Assembly (NCBI GenBank): GCA_009809945.1
Contig: WTPW01000027.1
Span: 259,017 to 323,016 of the forward strand
Source of the DNA: Gigaspora margarita
Taxonomy: Eukaryota; Glomeromycota; Glomeromycetes; Diversisporales; Gigasporaceae
DNA length: 64,000 nucleotides
Direction: 5' to 3'
Below, one piece after another: positions 11,369 through 23,249 of the stretch (positions are counted from its first letter, which is position 1; each line of letters starts with the position of its first letter). The notes under the pieces are model-generated. The model ran no database searches. It had not been told where the DNA came from and saw only the letters and a program-made list of their open reading frames with translations. Both the position numbers and the translations under genes were made by a program.

Positions 11369-12130
11369 TGAATTCATTATTACAAAATTTCTGAGTGACG
11401 TATATTTTTTCTGCAATGGTTTTTTTTTTTAACCGAACTTAGAAATCAAAGCTGTAAGTATTATCAAACAATTAATTTTTTATTATTAGGAATAGAAAAT
11501 ATCTGATTATATCGATGATCCATCGAAAGCCAAATTCGCATTAGATGGTATATTCCAATTACATCATTAATCTAGTGATCATAGATTTAGAAGTGATCAA
11601 ATTAGGATAACACATGATCGTAAAGTAGAGCCGTTCACCATAATGTCATTACAGGTAAGTACAGGTAAGGCTAAAAGCGTGTGAAATTAGACGATGGCGC
11701 AAAAAAGATCAAGGACGAATAAGGGACTACATGCTTGAAATTTTTTATTAGGTGTGCTGTGCTTCAATGTTCTGCAGCAATATATTGATCGAATGATTGA
11801 GCAATAATCAATAATATACAGTATAAACCGTTTATTCCCGTGTAACTTGCTTATACAGTATAAACCATTTATTTCCCGTATAACTTGCTTATACTGTACA
11901 ATATAAACTCGTTTTATTTTCCGTGTAACCTGCTTAACTTAGAATAGACAAATCGAAAATCAACCACTATAATCATACGTACGTACTAATCAAACTATCC
12001 TAAAATAACTGAACTAACCTAAAATCAAAATCCGTAACAAAAGATAAATTCGTAAAAGTAATTCGTATCATAACATTTTTGTAGATCAAGTCCGCAGGTT
12101 GCATGTGATGAATAAAAAATCGCTCATCCC
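11369..12130. other. Intergenic region upstream of the second F-box gene
   Basis: No gene seen. A unit with ATACAGTATAAACC...TTTATT.CCGTGTAACTTGCTT is repeated three times in imperfect form at about 11815-11935. ACGTACGTAC occurs near 11977 and again at 12153, just before the next gene. Confidence 0.5.
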
Positions 12131-12142
12131 TACTTAAACCGC
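12131..12142 (+). promoter_or_regulatory. TATA-like element TACTTAAACCGC
   Basis: It matches the element before the first F-box gene and lies 47 bases before the ATG. A TGTACGTACGTA tract (12153-12164) sits between it and the start codon. Confidence 0.4.
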
Positions 12143-12188
12143 CCAATTTTACTGTACGTACGTAAGTTTTGTTTTTAAGCTTTCCAAA

Positions 12189-13952
12189 ATGATAACATTA
12201 CCAAACGAATGCCTTTCTGAAATATTTAATAATTTTAGAAATAATAACAGAGATAATAGATTTTTATTTTCATGTCTTCTTGTAAACCGTCAATGGTGTA
12301 GAAACGTTGTTCCGATACTATGGAGTCAACAATTAACGTGCGATGGTGATAAAAGACTTATGAGAATTTACTTTTTATCTTTAAATGATGAAGAAAAAGC
12401 TCCATTAATTCCATTAAATATAACACTTCCAAACGGTCCAAAATTATTATTTGAATACACTTCTTATATTACATTCATCGAATATTATTATTTAGAAAGA
12501 GGAGTAATGAACTGGCTTTTTTGTGAAGATAATGGGCCCATTATCTTAAAAGAATATAAAAAAAATTTTGATGAATTCAAGAATGAGATTCAAACAATTA
12601 TATATTCATTGGTTAAAATGTTACTAAGAACAAGTGAAAAGATTGAAGAGTGGTATCTTGATAGAATAAACATTTCTAATAATGAAACAGAATTTAATAG
12701 TAAAATAATAAAATTATTATTTAATTATAAAAATACCACTATTACTTTATTAGATCTTTCCTTTACCAAACTTGACTCTGAAGAAGTAAGAGCACTAGCA
12801 GATATTATTGATAAAAATTTTTGCCTAATTTCATTAAACCTTTCTAATTGTGAACTTGATTTTGAAAACGTAAAAATATTGGCAGAGACTCTTTGTAAGA
12901 ATACAACCATAAAATCTCTAGATTTTTCCTTTAATGATTTTGATTATGAGGAAGCGAAATTATTTTCAAAAGTCCTTAACAAAAATATCACAATAACCTC
13001 TTTAAATCTTAATTATAATTTTTTTGGGTTTGAAGGTGGAAAAGTACTTGCAGAGGCTCTTTATAAAAATAATGCTCTAAAATCTTTAAAAATCGAAGAA
13101 AATCAACTTGGCTTTAAAGGAGGCAAAGCTTTTGCAGAAGCTCTTGACAGAAATACTACCCTAACCACTTTAAATATTAGTGATAATGATCTTGGTTTTG
13201 AAGGAATAAAAGTGATAGTAGAGACACTTTACAAAAACAAAACTTTAACTTCTTTGGAGATAGGAAGTAATAATAATGGGATTGAAGGAGTAAAAGTAAT
13301 AGCGGAGGTTCTTTATAGAAATATTAAATTAACTTCTTTAAATCTTAGTTTTAGTCAACTTGGAATTGAAGATAGCAAGATACTAGCAGAAGCACTTTGT
13401 GAAAACACTACACTGAAATCCTTGTTTCTTAGTTACAATGATCTTGGTTCTGAAGGAGCGAAAGCATTGGCAGAAGCTCTCTACAAAAATGGTAATTTAA
13501 CCTCTTTGGACCTTAGTAGTAATCAAATTACTTTTGACGGAATAAAAGCATTATCAGATGCACTTTGCAAAAATACAGGTTTAAAATTCTTAGATCTTAG
13601 TGATAATAAATTTACTTTTGAAGGAGTAAAAAGATTATCAGATGCCCTTTGCAAAAATACCTCTTTAATTAAATTAAGACTTTGTTATACTCTACAGGAT
13701 GCCCTTTGCAAAGACACTTTTTTAGTATTAGCAGAAGCTCTTTGTAAAAATACAACTTTAAAAGTTTTGAATCTTGATGATAATCGTCTTGAATATGAAA
13801 GTGTAGAAATATTAATAGAAGCACTCCGTGAAAACACTACCTTAACTCATTTAGAAATTCATAATAATCAACTTAATTATAAAGAATGCCAAGTATTAGC
13901 AAAATATCTTTGCAAAAGTAATATTTCATTAGTTATAGAATATTTATATTAA
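12189..13952 (+). CDS. F-box / RNI-type leucine-rich-repeat protein (copy 2)
   Basis: Paralogue of the gene at 7273, same strand and exact same length (587 residues, no intron). It has the N-terminal F-box (LPNECLSEIF, LFSCLLVNRQWCR, PILWSQ) and about 14 RNI-type repeats of ~28 residues from about residue 180 on. F-box and linker are close to copy 1. The repeat surface differs more, e.g. SLDFSFNDFDYEEAK against SYLDLSGNDIGYEGAK, as expected if the repeats read different targets. The shortened repeat (TLQDALCKDTFLVLAE) is kept. Function by family: substrate receptor of an SCF-type ubiquitin ligase, partner unknown. The two copies are about 3.1 kb apart, with an hAT element and a MITE between them that arrived independently of the coding duplication. 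Confidence 0.9.
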   Translation: MITLPNECLSEIFNNFRNNNRDNRFLFSCLLVNRQWCRNVVPILWSQQLTCDGDKRLMRIYFLSLNDEEKAPLIPLNITLPNGPKLLFEYTSYITFIEYYYLERGVMNWLFCEDNGPIILKEYKKNFDEFKNEIQTIIYSLVKMLLRTSEKIEEWYLDRINISNNETEFNSKIIKLLFNYKNTTITLLDLSFTKLDSEEVRALADIIDKNFCLISLNLSNCELDFENVKILAETLCKNTTIKSLDFSFNDFDYEEAKLFSKVLNKNITITSLNLNYNFFGFEGGKVLAEALYKNNALKSLKIEENQLGFKGGKAFAEALDRNTTLTTLNISDNDLGFEGIKVIVETLYKNKTLTSLEIGSNNNGIEGVKVIAEVLYRNIKLTSLNLSFSQLGIEDSKILAEALCENTTLKSLFLSYNDLGSEGAKALAEALYKNGNLTSLDLSSNQITFDGIKALSDALCKNTGLKFLDLSDNKFTFEGVKRLSDALCKNTSLIKLRLCYTLQDALCKDTFLVLAEALCKNTTLKVLNLDDNRLEYESVEILIEALRENTTLTHLEIHNNQLNYKECQVLAKYLCKSNISLVIEYLY

Positions 13953-14900
13953 TATATTTGTCTATGAAGAAAATTGAAATTAAAGTTACGTATTTTGCAA
14001 GTATCCTAAAAAAACATCACAAATAATTTTAATAAGCTAATTTTAAAAGTTTGACGAAGGGAAATTTGTATATTTCTGCTACTGCTTGGGATGCGAGCTA
14101 TATAAAATTTGAGTTCAACTTAAATTTGCTGGTCATGCAAATTATTACAGATTATAACAACATGAAATTAATTCATTTTATGCCAAGTTATTTAAGTTTT
14201 GCGTAAATTGAATTTATTTAATGCTTTTTTATTTTGAATTAAACAACTTTTTTGAAATAGTCTGGTAAGTTTAACTGACTGACGTTACTTATCAACTTAA
14301 TCGATCATTTGATTGGCTCATTTTTGATCGACCCCATTAAAATTCAATTTTTTTAATATGCGGGAAAACTTAGCTATTCTTGTAAACATAATAAAAAAAT
14401 CAAAAAATTATGCGCAACAGATAATAGATTTCTAAAAATTTTTGCTTGTGAATTAACTTTCAAACTGCGTTCCGTAGATTCCGCATATAGATTTTAAACA
14501 CTGCCATCAAGCCTAATCGATCAATGATCGAGGCAATTTACTACTTAATAATTCTGTAAATACCGTTTTAATACATACCTTATATGTGCGTACAGTACGT
14601 AAATACAAGTACCCTATTACAAAAATAGATTATTACACTTTGCGAAAGACATGACATCTGCAAAATTTTGCTGATTCAGAGATTCCCCTCAAAAAATCAT
14701 GAGTGCATTTTTGCAAAACGCTATAAACATTCGTTCGGATTTAAAAATTCGCTCGATTAATCTACCTGATTTTAATTAATTATTGAAATCTGTTTTTCTT
14801 GGGTTGTTCATATGTTAGCGAGGCTTTAAAAAGTTAGAGTTGAATTTTAATTATTAGAACTCAGATATGTCATACGGCCGTGAGGGCCAGAAGAATATGC
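13953..14900. other. A/T-rich intergenic region
   Basis: Nothing coding is visible. It contains a GTGCGTACAGTACGTA tract near 14586 and otherwise unique-looking A/T-rich DNA. Confidence 0.5.
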
Positions 14901-15122
14901 TAAGGCCACGCAAAGTCAATTTTTCGTTTTGCAAAGCCCGCCGACCCAATTTTTTCAAAAAAAAAATTTTTTTTTTATCGATTTTTGGCATTTAATTTTC
15001 TCTCCGGTGTCACCCGATGATAACCTTAATTTTCCGGACTTACCCGATAGGTCCGATAAAAAAAAACAGAAATTTCTGATTCCATGTTATGCAAACCGAA
15101 GAATTAACTTTGCGTGACCTTA
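14901..15122. mobile_element. MITE, AGGCCACGCAAAGT family, left member of a pair
   Basis: The left end TAAGGCCACGCAAAGTCAAT is nearly complementary to the right end ATTAACTTTGCGTGACCTTA, with further match through the TTTTCGTTTTGCA region. No coding capacity. A second member follows 10 bases later, and the same two-member arrangement occurs at 21660-22009. Confidence 0.85.
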
Positions 15123-15132
15123 GATGTTAATT

Positions 15133-15484
15133 TAGGCCATGCAAAGTTAAAAAAATAAAAAAAAATCCGACCCGCGACCGGAATTTTGAAACACCAATTC
15201 ATACAGGGGTCCCCAAAATTCCGGATAGGATTACGTCGGAGTGCATCGGAATCATGGTCGGCTGGACCAGGATTGACCCATAATCATAAAAAATTTTACT
15301 AATAAATCATATCCAGTCATTAAGTAAAAAATGCCCAGCTGATAATATTGCTATAGAACCTGCTAACATTAGAGCTAAACGCCGACCTAGATACGACGCA
15401 TTCAACCCGGAAATTTGGAGATAGCCCTGTAAAAATCTGAAACACCAGGTTATGCAAAACGAAAAATTAACTTTGCGTGGCCTA
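15133..15484. mobile_element. MITE, AGGCCACGCAAAGT family, right member of a pair
   Basis: Starts TTAGGCCATGCAAAGTTAA and ends TTAACTTTGCGTGGCCTAA (to 15484 or so). It carries a central segment of about 230 bases with higher G+C (CCGGATAGGATTACGTCGG, CTAAACGCCGACCTAG) that its counterpart at 21899 lacks. No coding frame found in that insert. Confidence 0.85.
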
Positions 15485-16770
15485 AAATGTAAATATATAT
15501 TAAATAATTCTAGATCTTAAAAATAATTTTTTCAATGAACTTTATTACAATATTGCGTTTTTAAAAATTATCATGAAAGTTATACAGTTTCTTACATTAC
15601 TGTAATCTAACTCAAACGTTACAATAATGTTCAGTCTTGCTTGACTTTTGTAAGAACACTATACGCTTTAGGGTAAGTTTCGTACACAATATCGTTTCTT
15701 TATTCATTACCAGTCGAAAGGCTAACTTTTACTCTTTGTTTATATTTTCTTATTTATAAAAAATTCGATTACATATTTGTGTATCACTTTTTGTAGGGAC
15801 TTCGATTAGGACTCAGTCCTTGAGTCGAGCCGTACATGTAATAATCAAAATTAGCCAATCATTTGAATGCCTCCTGATCACAAATTCGAACAAACGACAT
15901 GCATTTGCCAATTAAATGTATCACAAATTGGAACAAAAGACATGCATATGGGACTTTGTGCGGGACAGGTTTGATTCAGTCCTAAAAAGTCCGTGTGAAG
16001 TCGACTCAAAGACCGGGTCCAACAACCTTTTTAACAACCCTACCTGCAATTAATTCATTGTTCCGGTGATCAACGATCACGGTACCTACAATACCCGATC
16101 TTATTAATGCCGCCCAACACTATGTTCACCATCGTAATTCTGGTCAATCGTATCAATACGTGATTCGTTTGAAGCACAACTTAAACCTTCCTTAACATTT
16201 TTCCCTACCCCTTACTAAGTATAAGGGGTTTCCAAATACAGTGTAACAATTATATACCACATTAAACTTTTATAAAAATTTATTTTGATTTGGGAAAGCG
16301 TTTAATACTCATTAGAGGTAAAATTCGCCAATATACCATTTCTCAAAAACGACCTTAGCGATTGGCGTTTGGAATATTAAATAAAATGCTTAACACCTGA
16401 GAAAACCCTATCTTCCAATCTTAATCTAAGTTTTAACCTAATCCTAAAGCTTTATTAACAATGAAAATTTAAGGCAAATTTTTATAAAACATACCAGTGA
16501 ATTTTTCTTTCGTGCATGAAAAAATTTTTTTAGTGCAGTGATTGATTTAGCAAAATTTGGATCAAAACTTGTTTTCACGTTACACCAGATCTCATAGAAC
16601 CGTAGATTTTTTTTATGTATAATTCTGTAATTGTGATGAAATAACTGTACCCACATATGTATGTATGATGATGTTAATAATGACTTTCTATTTAACGTTA
16701 ATACTATAATAAGATCAAATAACCTTTTTGTGCAACTGAATAAATACAAAGAACTTTTTCAAAGCCGCAG
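15485..16770. other. Intergenic region upstream of the kinase gene
   Basis: No gene seen. At 15793-16030 imperfect inverted GGACTTCG/AGGACTCAGTCC and TTCAGTCCTAAAAAGTCC blocks look like a worn MITE. A 101-codon minus-strand frame at 16444-16749 has no recognisable content. Confidence 0.45.
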
Positions 16771-16771
16771 A

Positions 16772-16783
16772 GTACGTACGTAC
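16772..16783 (+). promoter_or_regulatory. GTACGTACGTAC tract just before the kinase start
   Basis: It ends 7 bases before the ATG at 16791. Similar tracts sit before the second F-box gene (12153) and at 20936-20956. It could be a 5' UTR or start-site motif; this is an observation only. Confidence 0.35.
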
Positions 16784-16790
16784 TTACAAA

Positions 16791-18350
16791 ATGGATCCAC
16801 TTGATTCAATCGAGTCAATCGAGTCAATCGAGGCATTAAACGATGAGACAAATAATTCAATAGAAGTGTCTGATGAGGATATTTATAGTTTAACAGAAGA
16901 ATCAGATGACGATGTCGGTAGTTCAATAGATACGGATGAAGCCAATAAGTATTCAATCGTAGTATCATATAGAGATGCAGATATTTCATCCGATGATGAT
17001 TCCAGTTGTGATAACTGTATACCAGACGACGAATATGATATTGAAAACTTGAGAAATGAATTATATGGAACATGTTCTAATTGTAATGAATTCAACACCA
17101 CGTACGGATGGTGTCAATCCTGTGATCCCAAAAAACTGACAGAAGGGTGGACTAGTGAAAATGTTGCAATTGATGAATTTATTAAAACAACACAATTAGA
17201 ATCAAAAGCATATACTGATACATTTCTTGAATGTATTCCTTTTAGCAGATTTGAAAATGTTCAGAAAATTGGTCAAGGAGGTTTAAGCATTGTTTATTCA
17301 GCACTTTGGTTGGATGGTGAAAGACAACAGAAGGAAATTGATGGTGAATGGAAAAATGTACGTTCTCAACCGATTAAAGTTGCTCTCAAAACATTACCAA
17401 CTTCTAAAGATACAAACGAAGATTTTTTAAAAGAGGTGATCTATATTTTCTACTTTATATTTGTTAATTTTTTTTCTATATCAAACAATTAATTTAATTT
17501 TTTTTTTATAAAGCTTCATGTATATTATGCAAATTCGGATAAATCACATCATTTTCTCAAAGTATACGGGATAACATATGACAAAAATTTAAAAGTCTAC
17601 ATGATGGTAATTGAATACAGTGACTACGGTGATCTTAGAAAATATTTGAAAACAAACTTCATCAACTTGAAATGGAAATCAAAAATTGAATTACTTTCCG
17701 AAATTACCAATAATTTATTTTATATACATCAACATACAAACTTTTTTCATGGAAATTTTCATATTGGTAATATATTTCAATCAATGGATTCAAGATTAAA
17801 GATAGCTGATTTTGGATTCGTTCAATCGCTTAAAGAAGTCAATAAGTCAGACAAAGGAATATATGGAATCTTACCGTATGTTTCTCCAGAAGTTTTAAAT
17901 GGACAGGAATATACTCAAGCGGCGGATATTTATAGTTTTGGAATGATCATGATTGAGATAGCAACAGGAAGACCGCCATTTAATGATCATCCACATAATA
18001 TTGAACTTGCACTTAAAATATGTGAAGGTTTACGTCCAGAATATGGTGAAGGAGTACCAGAATGTTATGTACAAGTAGTTAATAGATGTTTAGATTCTAA
18101 TGCAGAGAAACGTCCAACAATTGATGAAATATGGAATATTATTTTAACCTGGGATAAAAGTTGTAATTGGAAAATTGCATACTTAGATGAAGAGAGATTA
18201 AAAATTCGTAAGGAATTTGAAGAAGCTGATAAACTAATTCCCAAACTTGCTGCAACTGCTTATCCTGATTCACATCCAGAAGCTGTATGGACGAGTTGTC
18301 ATTTGTATTTTCCTGATCTTGCAGACAAATTATCAAAATTAACCCTTTAG
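16791..18350 (+). CDS. TKL-type protein kinase with zinc module, probable pseudokinase
   Basis: Two exons, 16791-17435 and 17514-18350, joined in phase 0 over a 78-base intron (GTGATC...AAAG), give about 493 residues. Order: an acidic, Ser/Asp/Glu-rich tail (1-85); a zinc module CSNC...WCQSC (about 96-112); then a kinase domain from about 155. The Gly loop GQGGLSIVY starts at residue 161, the ATP lysine is in VALK (K200), and IADFG is intact (D314). The catalytic loop reads FHGNFHIGN instead of the HRDxxxxN form, so both the Arg and the catalytic Asp (position 296, now Asn) are replaced. The APE motif is SPE. ATP binding is plausible; phosphotransfer probably is not. The architecture is typical of the huge Rhizophagus TKL family. 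Without the splice the frame would stop at 17492, so the intron is needed. Confidence 0.88.
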
Positions 18351-19451
18351 GTAATCTAAGTAATAATATTTGTGATTTTTACAATTAACTCATTTTCTAT
18401 TTATATTTATGTTTTATATTTTATCATTACTTTTAAGATGGAAACAATGAATATTAGAAATCTTCGTAAAGGGTTTAAATTATCTTATTAGCGCTTGGAA
18501 ATTTATGTTTTTATTAGATTTCTCATATATATAGTTAACGTTTATCAGTTTGATATTATTAGTGTGATAAAAAATTTTTTTCATAATGTTAACATTAATT
18601 ATAGTTTGTAATAAATTGTGACACAATTTAATAAATTTAATTAGTGTTAAATCATTATTTAAACTAAATCTTTCTAAAAATTCTTAAATATTAAATGTAA
18701 CTTCACCTTTAAAATAAGTGACCGTGAAGAATCATTATTAAGTTGTAAAAACTTCTTTTTCACGCCCGAACTCTATTTGTTGATTACATGAAACTAATTA
18801 CCGTAAAGTTGACCAACTTTGTGTTTTATTAATGCTCTTTTGATCTACATAATTTTTAGGTATTTTTTTTTATATACATTTAACGATTTTGCAAGAAATA
18901 ATAATGAATTCACTCAAGATATCAAATTAAATAAAGTTAACGCGTTTAAGATGATCGATGTATATATCTTTTATTATATAAATGAGTTTTAGGTATAATT
19001 TACAAACTTCTTTTTTTAAAAAAAAAATATTTTCTATTATCATTCTTAAAAAAAAATATTTTCTATTTTCATTCTTAAAAAAAATAAATAATTGTAAAAT
19101 AAAAACTGCCCAAATAGATAATTGGCTAATCGATTCCAGCATGTTATTATGTGGCATGGCGATCTATGAAGCGTTATCATGAAAACACTCATGAGATCAT
19201 GAACAATCTATAACAATGATCGGACAATGGATAACAGCTAGGAGAAGGAAGGTTTACATTTTATGCTTGAAAGTAATTTTTTTCATTTTTAATAAATTTT
19301 TTAATCGTCTTTTGTTTTTTGTCTTTATCTGTTGTTTTTTTTTTTGTTTTTTTTTTGTTTTAAAAGTTATTGAATAGAATAAAATAAAAATTTTAGATTA
19401 TTATTAATAAAATAATAAAAAACTTACGTTGTTGTATAATAATTTCTATTA
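18351..19451. other. A/T-rich intergenic region between convergent genes
   Basis: It separates the 3' ends of the kinase gene (+) and the membrane-protein gene (-). It holds a two-copy AAAAAATATTTTCTATT..CATTCTT repeat at about 19020-19080 and T-rich runs near 19300. No gene seen. Confidence 0.5.
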
Positions 19452-20383
19452 TTAGACTTTATGTGATTCTGATAATTCATTTTCTTCTTTACTTTTTTTA
19501 ATTTCTTTATCGATTTCTGTATCAATTCTGTAAATTAATGTAACAAAGACTGCTACAGCTGTAAGGTAAACTTTTATCCATAATGAATTAGGACCAACAG
19601 TTGCACAGAATAAAAAATGTGAGCATATTCCAATAATTCTTGCTAGAATAATGTTATGAGATAATAATAAGAATAAATGTTAAATGTTAGGTATTAACGA
19701 TTTCATGTATTAATAGTAAAGTAAATATACATACGTAAAACATTATCTTCATTGTCATTTAAAATCTGCGATACATTACACTTAAATCTTCTAATATAAT
19801 CACATAATATAAAAATAATGAAAATCAATGAAGGTGTTAATACGACCCAATATGCTACATAATTAACATAATTTTTAAATGAAGCTATAATAAAAAAAAT
19901 TAAATGTATAACGAATATAACTAAATATACAATTTTGCCTAATGTTCTGTGTTCTTGAAGAGTTTGAAGCTTTGCTTTGTTTTCTTTTTTATAATTTAAA
20001 AATTTCACTGCACGACTAAAAAATAAAAAACTACATCCAATACTAAATAATGAAAAGATTGAATATACAACAATATATATTATAAAAAATATATCTTTTG
20101 TTAACAAATATGCTTTTGCAAGAAAAAGAAAAGCTAATGCAATCACAAATAATTCACTCAAAAGAATAACAACTAAAGATGAAAAAGCTACATGATGCTT
20201 TTCAGCTAATAAAAAAATAAAAATAACTATCATCAAATCAAAAATATTTTGAATAGAGTCTTTTGAAGGATGAAGGATTCCTGCATCATCGTAAAGAATT
20301 GGATTAGATGTTACATTCGAATCTTGACAATTAACTAAACTAATTAATAAAACGAAAATAATAAAACTTGTAAATTTTATCAT
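19452..20383 (-). CDS. Multi-pass membrane protein with N-terminal signal peptide
   Basis: Two exons, 20383-19735 and 19642-19452, joined in phase 1 over a 92-base intron (GTATGT...CTAG), give about 279 residues. Residues 1-19 look like a cleavable signal (FIIFVLLISLVNCQ). A short outside segment with NVT follows, then about seven hydrophobic spans: roughly 46-60, 68-90, 95-120, 150-170, 178-198 and two in exon 2 (GICSHFLFCATVG and YLTAVAVFVTLIY). The tail is charged and Lys/Glu-rich (DKEIKKSKEEN), presumably cytosolic. The layout recalls a seven-span receptor or channel-like protein, but I recognise no family and assign no function. The exon 2 reading is supported by an unbroken frame with two membrane spans ending at TAA. 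Confidence 0.75.
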
Positions 20384-21659
20384 TGTAAATTGTTAGATCT
20401 AAAGAATTTTTTTTTCTTGCTTATATATGTATAAGGTTTTAATTTATAAATGTTTTCAAAAAGGTGTAAGCAGATGCAAACTATTATATCTTGGGAAACC
20501 CGTATGATTTACTAATTTCCTTGATTCCACAAATAACCTTTTAAAGACAGCGATGAAAAAAGATAAAAATTAAGATTTAATATGTTTGGCAAAAACTGCC
20601 CATATTAAGGATTTCGTTGTTAACTGTCAGCATTACGTAAAAAAAATTTTGTACGTATTTTAACATATTTATTTATAGGTGCATAAAATGTTAAACTTAA
20701 AAAATTTATTTGGAAAATACTGTCCAGATTTAGAATTCGCGATCCTTTAAATCTCTAAAAATTTATTTAATAAGTAAATCGTTTTGATATTTACAAATCG
20801 GTGTACTTAATAATCTAAAAAAAAACCAGTGAAAAAAGTTTTTTCGTTAAAGTACTAGAACGCAACGAAGACATTTTTCTGTTGTAGAATTCTGTTTTTG
20901 CACAATAGTTAATCGGGTCACTTACGAACGTGCGTCGTACGTACGTACGTACGTACTTACATAACTGATAAATCTTAATCTTTTTAAACTAATATTGCAT
21001 AATGATTAGCTACATACTTATTGAGAACGATCAATTTGGCTTTTATAATAAAACTAAATCTAGATAAATAAAATGAAAAAAATTTATGTATCACAATTAT
21101 CATATCTGATATGCTGCTTGTTTGAACCTTATTTTATTTGGTATTATTGCTACCGATATGTGATACAAAACTTCACACGTCCAATGATATGACAAATTCG
21201 TGCCATAATTCTCAAAATAGTGGCAGAATTTGAACCATCGACTGAATTAAGTTTAATTTAGGCCAAGTTTCGAAAAAGCACCCCTTGGCATTATTTCGTA
21301 ATTCGATAGTTATGAACTTACTTAATTGTTAAAGAGAAGCAATGCCAGATCTCAAAAAATGGTTAAATTAAAAATCTAGCATCTTAATATACACGTATTT
21401 ATCTAATAATAACTATAGTTTTAAATTTTGGGATAAATTTTTTCATAACTTTATAACAATAATCATAATGGCAGATATACTGTTCAGCAATGACGACCGA
21501 AGATGTGACCAACATTCGGACATCCTATAATGAGAAGACTACTTGTCACTTACATTTATTTGTGATCTTAGAGGTCTGATCCGGTCAAAAAGTAATTTCA
21601 GCTGTTTTCATAAATTCTGGGATATTCTAAAAAAAAAAAAAAAAAAAAAAAATCATCTA
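20384..21659. other. A/T-rich intergenic region upstream of the membrane-protein gene
   Basis: No gene seen. A 21-base run of alternating CGTA units at 20936-20956 is the longest TACG tract in the window and is followed by TTAC, as is the one before the kinase gene. A poly(A) run lies at about 21629-21650. Confidence 0.5.
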
Positions 21660-21879
21660 TAAGGCCGCCGACCCAATTTTTCCAAAAAAAAAAAAAATTT
21701 TTTTTTTTTAAATTCCTATTGTGCCAATTATTCCATTTTTGCCATTTTATTTTTTTCTCCGGTGTCACCCGATGATGCCTTAATTTTCCGTAATTACCCG
21801 ATAGGCCCGATAAAAAAAAGACAAAATTTTCTGATTCCATGTTATGCAAAAACCGAAAAATTAACTTTGCGTGACCTTA
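21660..21879. mobile_element. MITE, AGGCCACGCAAAGT family, left member of second pair
   Basis: The right end is AAATTAACTTTGCGTGACC. The left end keeps only TAAGGCC and then jumps to GCCGACCCAATTTTT, so about 30 bases of the left inverted repeat are deleted relative to 14901. Internal sequence (CCCGATGATGCCTTAATTTT) matches the 14901 copy. Confidence 0.8.
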
Positions 21880-21898
21880 GATGTGAACATGAATTATT

Positions 21899-22009
21899 TT
21901 AGGCCACATAAAGCTAATTTAAAAAAAAAAAAAAAAAAAAACCGACCCGCCGACCGGAATTTTGAAACACCAGGTTATGCAAAACGAAAAATTAACTTTG
22001 CGTGGCCTA
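21899..22009. mobile_element. MITE, AGGCCACGCAAAGT family, right member of second pair
   Basis: Begins TTAGGCCACATAAAGCTAAT and ends TTAACTTTGCGTGGCCTA. It shares GACCGGAATTTTGAAACACC with 15133-15484 but lacks the ~230-base central insert. Confidence 0.8.
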
Positions 22010-22959
22010 ACTATTCTTTTGAACTTGATAGGATTTATCTCAGTAATACACAACATCTACAAATGCAATACCATTACGAGTCAATATCTATTTTCAAATA
22101 TGATATTTTTTAAAAATTATCCGTTGTAAAATAGTTGAAAAGAACTTAGAATGCTTGTCAGTTTGAGTAATTATTAAACTCTTGGGTGTTTTGCAGATCT
22201 TTTGTGGGTCAAGTTCTTAAACAATTTCAAAAATATGGCCATGTTCAAGAATTAAATAACATTAAATAACATTATACAGTAATATAAATATAAAAAGCTT
22301 ACTTGAATTTTATTTTAATTGCTAGACAACGTTGACAGATATTAATAAATTCTTGATCTCTTATTTCAACTTGTGTTGCAATTTTTTCGAATCAATGACA
22401 AACTTATGATCGTATTTAACTTTTTTTTCGTTAGACCTGCTAGTGTAATATGAGTGTTACGTATTAAAAAGTCAATTCTTCAAAATTCTTTTATTTGTTA
22501 TTCAATAAACCCAAGTTACCAAAGCTAATTATATAATAAAAATATTCATAGAACTAACTTGCGTAAAAAAATTTTGAGTTCTATTTAAATTCGATTTACT
22601 CAAAATTATTTATATAGTTTTTAAGAAAGTTCCAAACTTTTTAATAAATTGCAAGAATAGTCTTTCCATAAAATTTTTGCATAAACTAAATAAACTAAGC
22701 ATTTTATACATATCATACATATTGGATAAGATGCAAATTTATTAAAGGTATTGAAAGAGTTGATATTACGAATGCAATATAATATTGATCGAACAATATG
22801 CATAATAGTAATACAGATAAGTATTGAGGTATTTACGTAATATTATACACTAATTATTTGAGTCACGTTGATTTCCAATTATTACTATGTGGTGACTTAA
22901 TATCTTAAATATTTTAATGATTCTATCATTACAAGCATGAAATTCAACTATAGATAATA
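22010..22959. other. A/T-rich intergenic region
   Basis: No gene seen. A 60-codon minus-strand frame at 22621-22803 has no recognisable content. Confidence 0.45.
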
Positions 22960-23249
22960 AGGATCGAGTTTATTAATTTATTAAAACTTTGGAGTAAATA
23001 AATATTAACAGATAATGCAAATTCAAAGAAGCTAAATGTAACATAATCAGTCTATTCTATGTCGAATAGGGAATCATTAAACAATCATATATGTAATTAG
23101 ACAATCTTTAAATAATTAAAAGGTAATATCAATAAGTATAATATATAAAGTGTAAGCATATTTATGAAATTATGAAAGCATTTATCTATTTAGTTTATCC
23201 TAATTAAATTTAGATTATGTTGCAACATTTTAATCTAGTAAAAAATTTC
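22960..23249 (-). repeat. 3' flank shared with the second phosphatase gene
   Basis: About 290 bases downstream of the phosphatase stop match 26790-27077 in order, with landmarks TATCGAATAGGGAATCATTA (TGTCGAATAGG here), TTTATCTATTTAGTTTATCC and GATGCAACATTTAG. The match is the trailing part of a duplicated gene segment. Its long conservation without a reading frame suggests a recent duplication or selection on the 3' UTR. Confidence 0.8.

Noticed and set aside
16883..17101. Minus-strand proteins opposite the kinase exon
   Set aside because: Shadow frames of the acidic N-terminal coding region.
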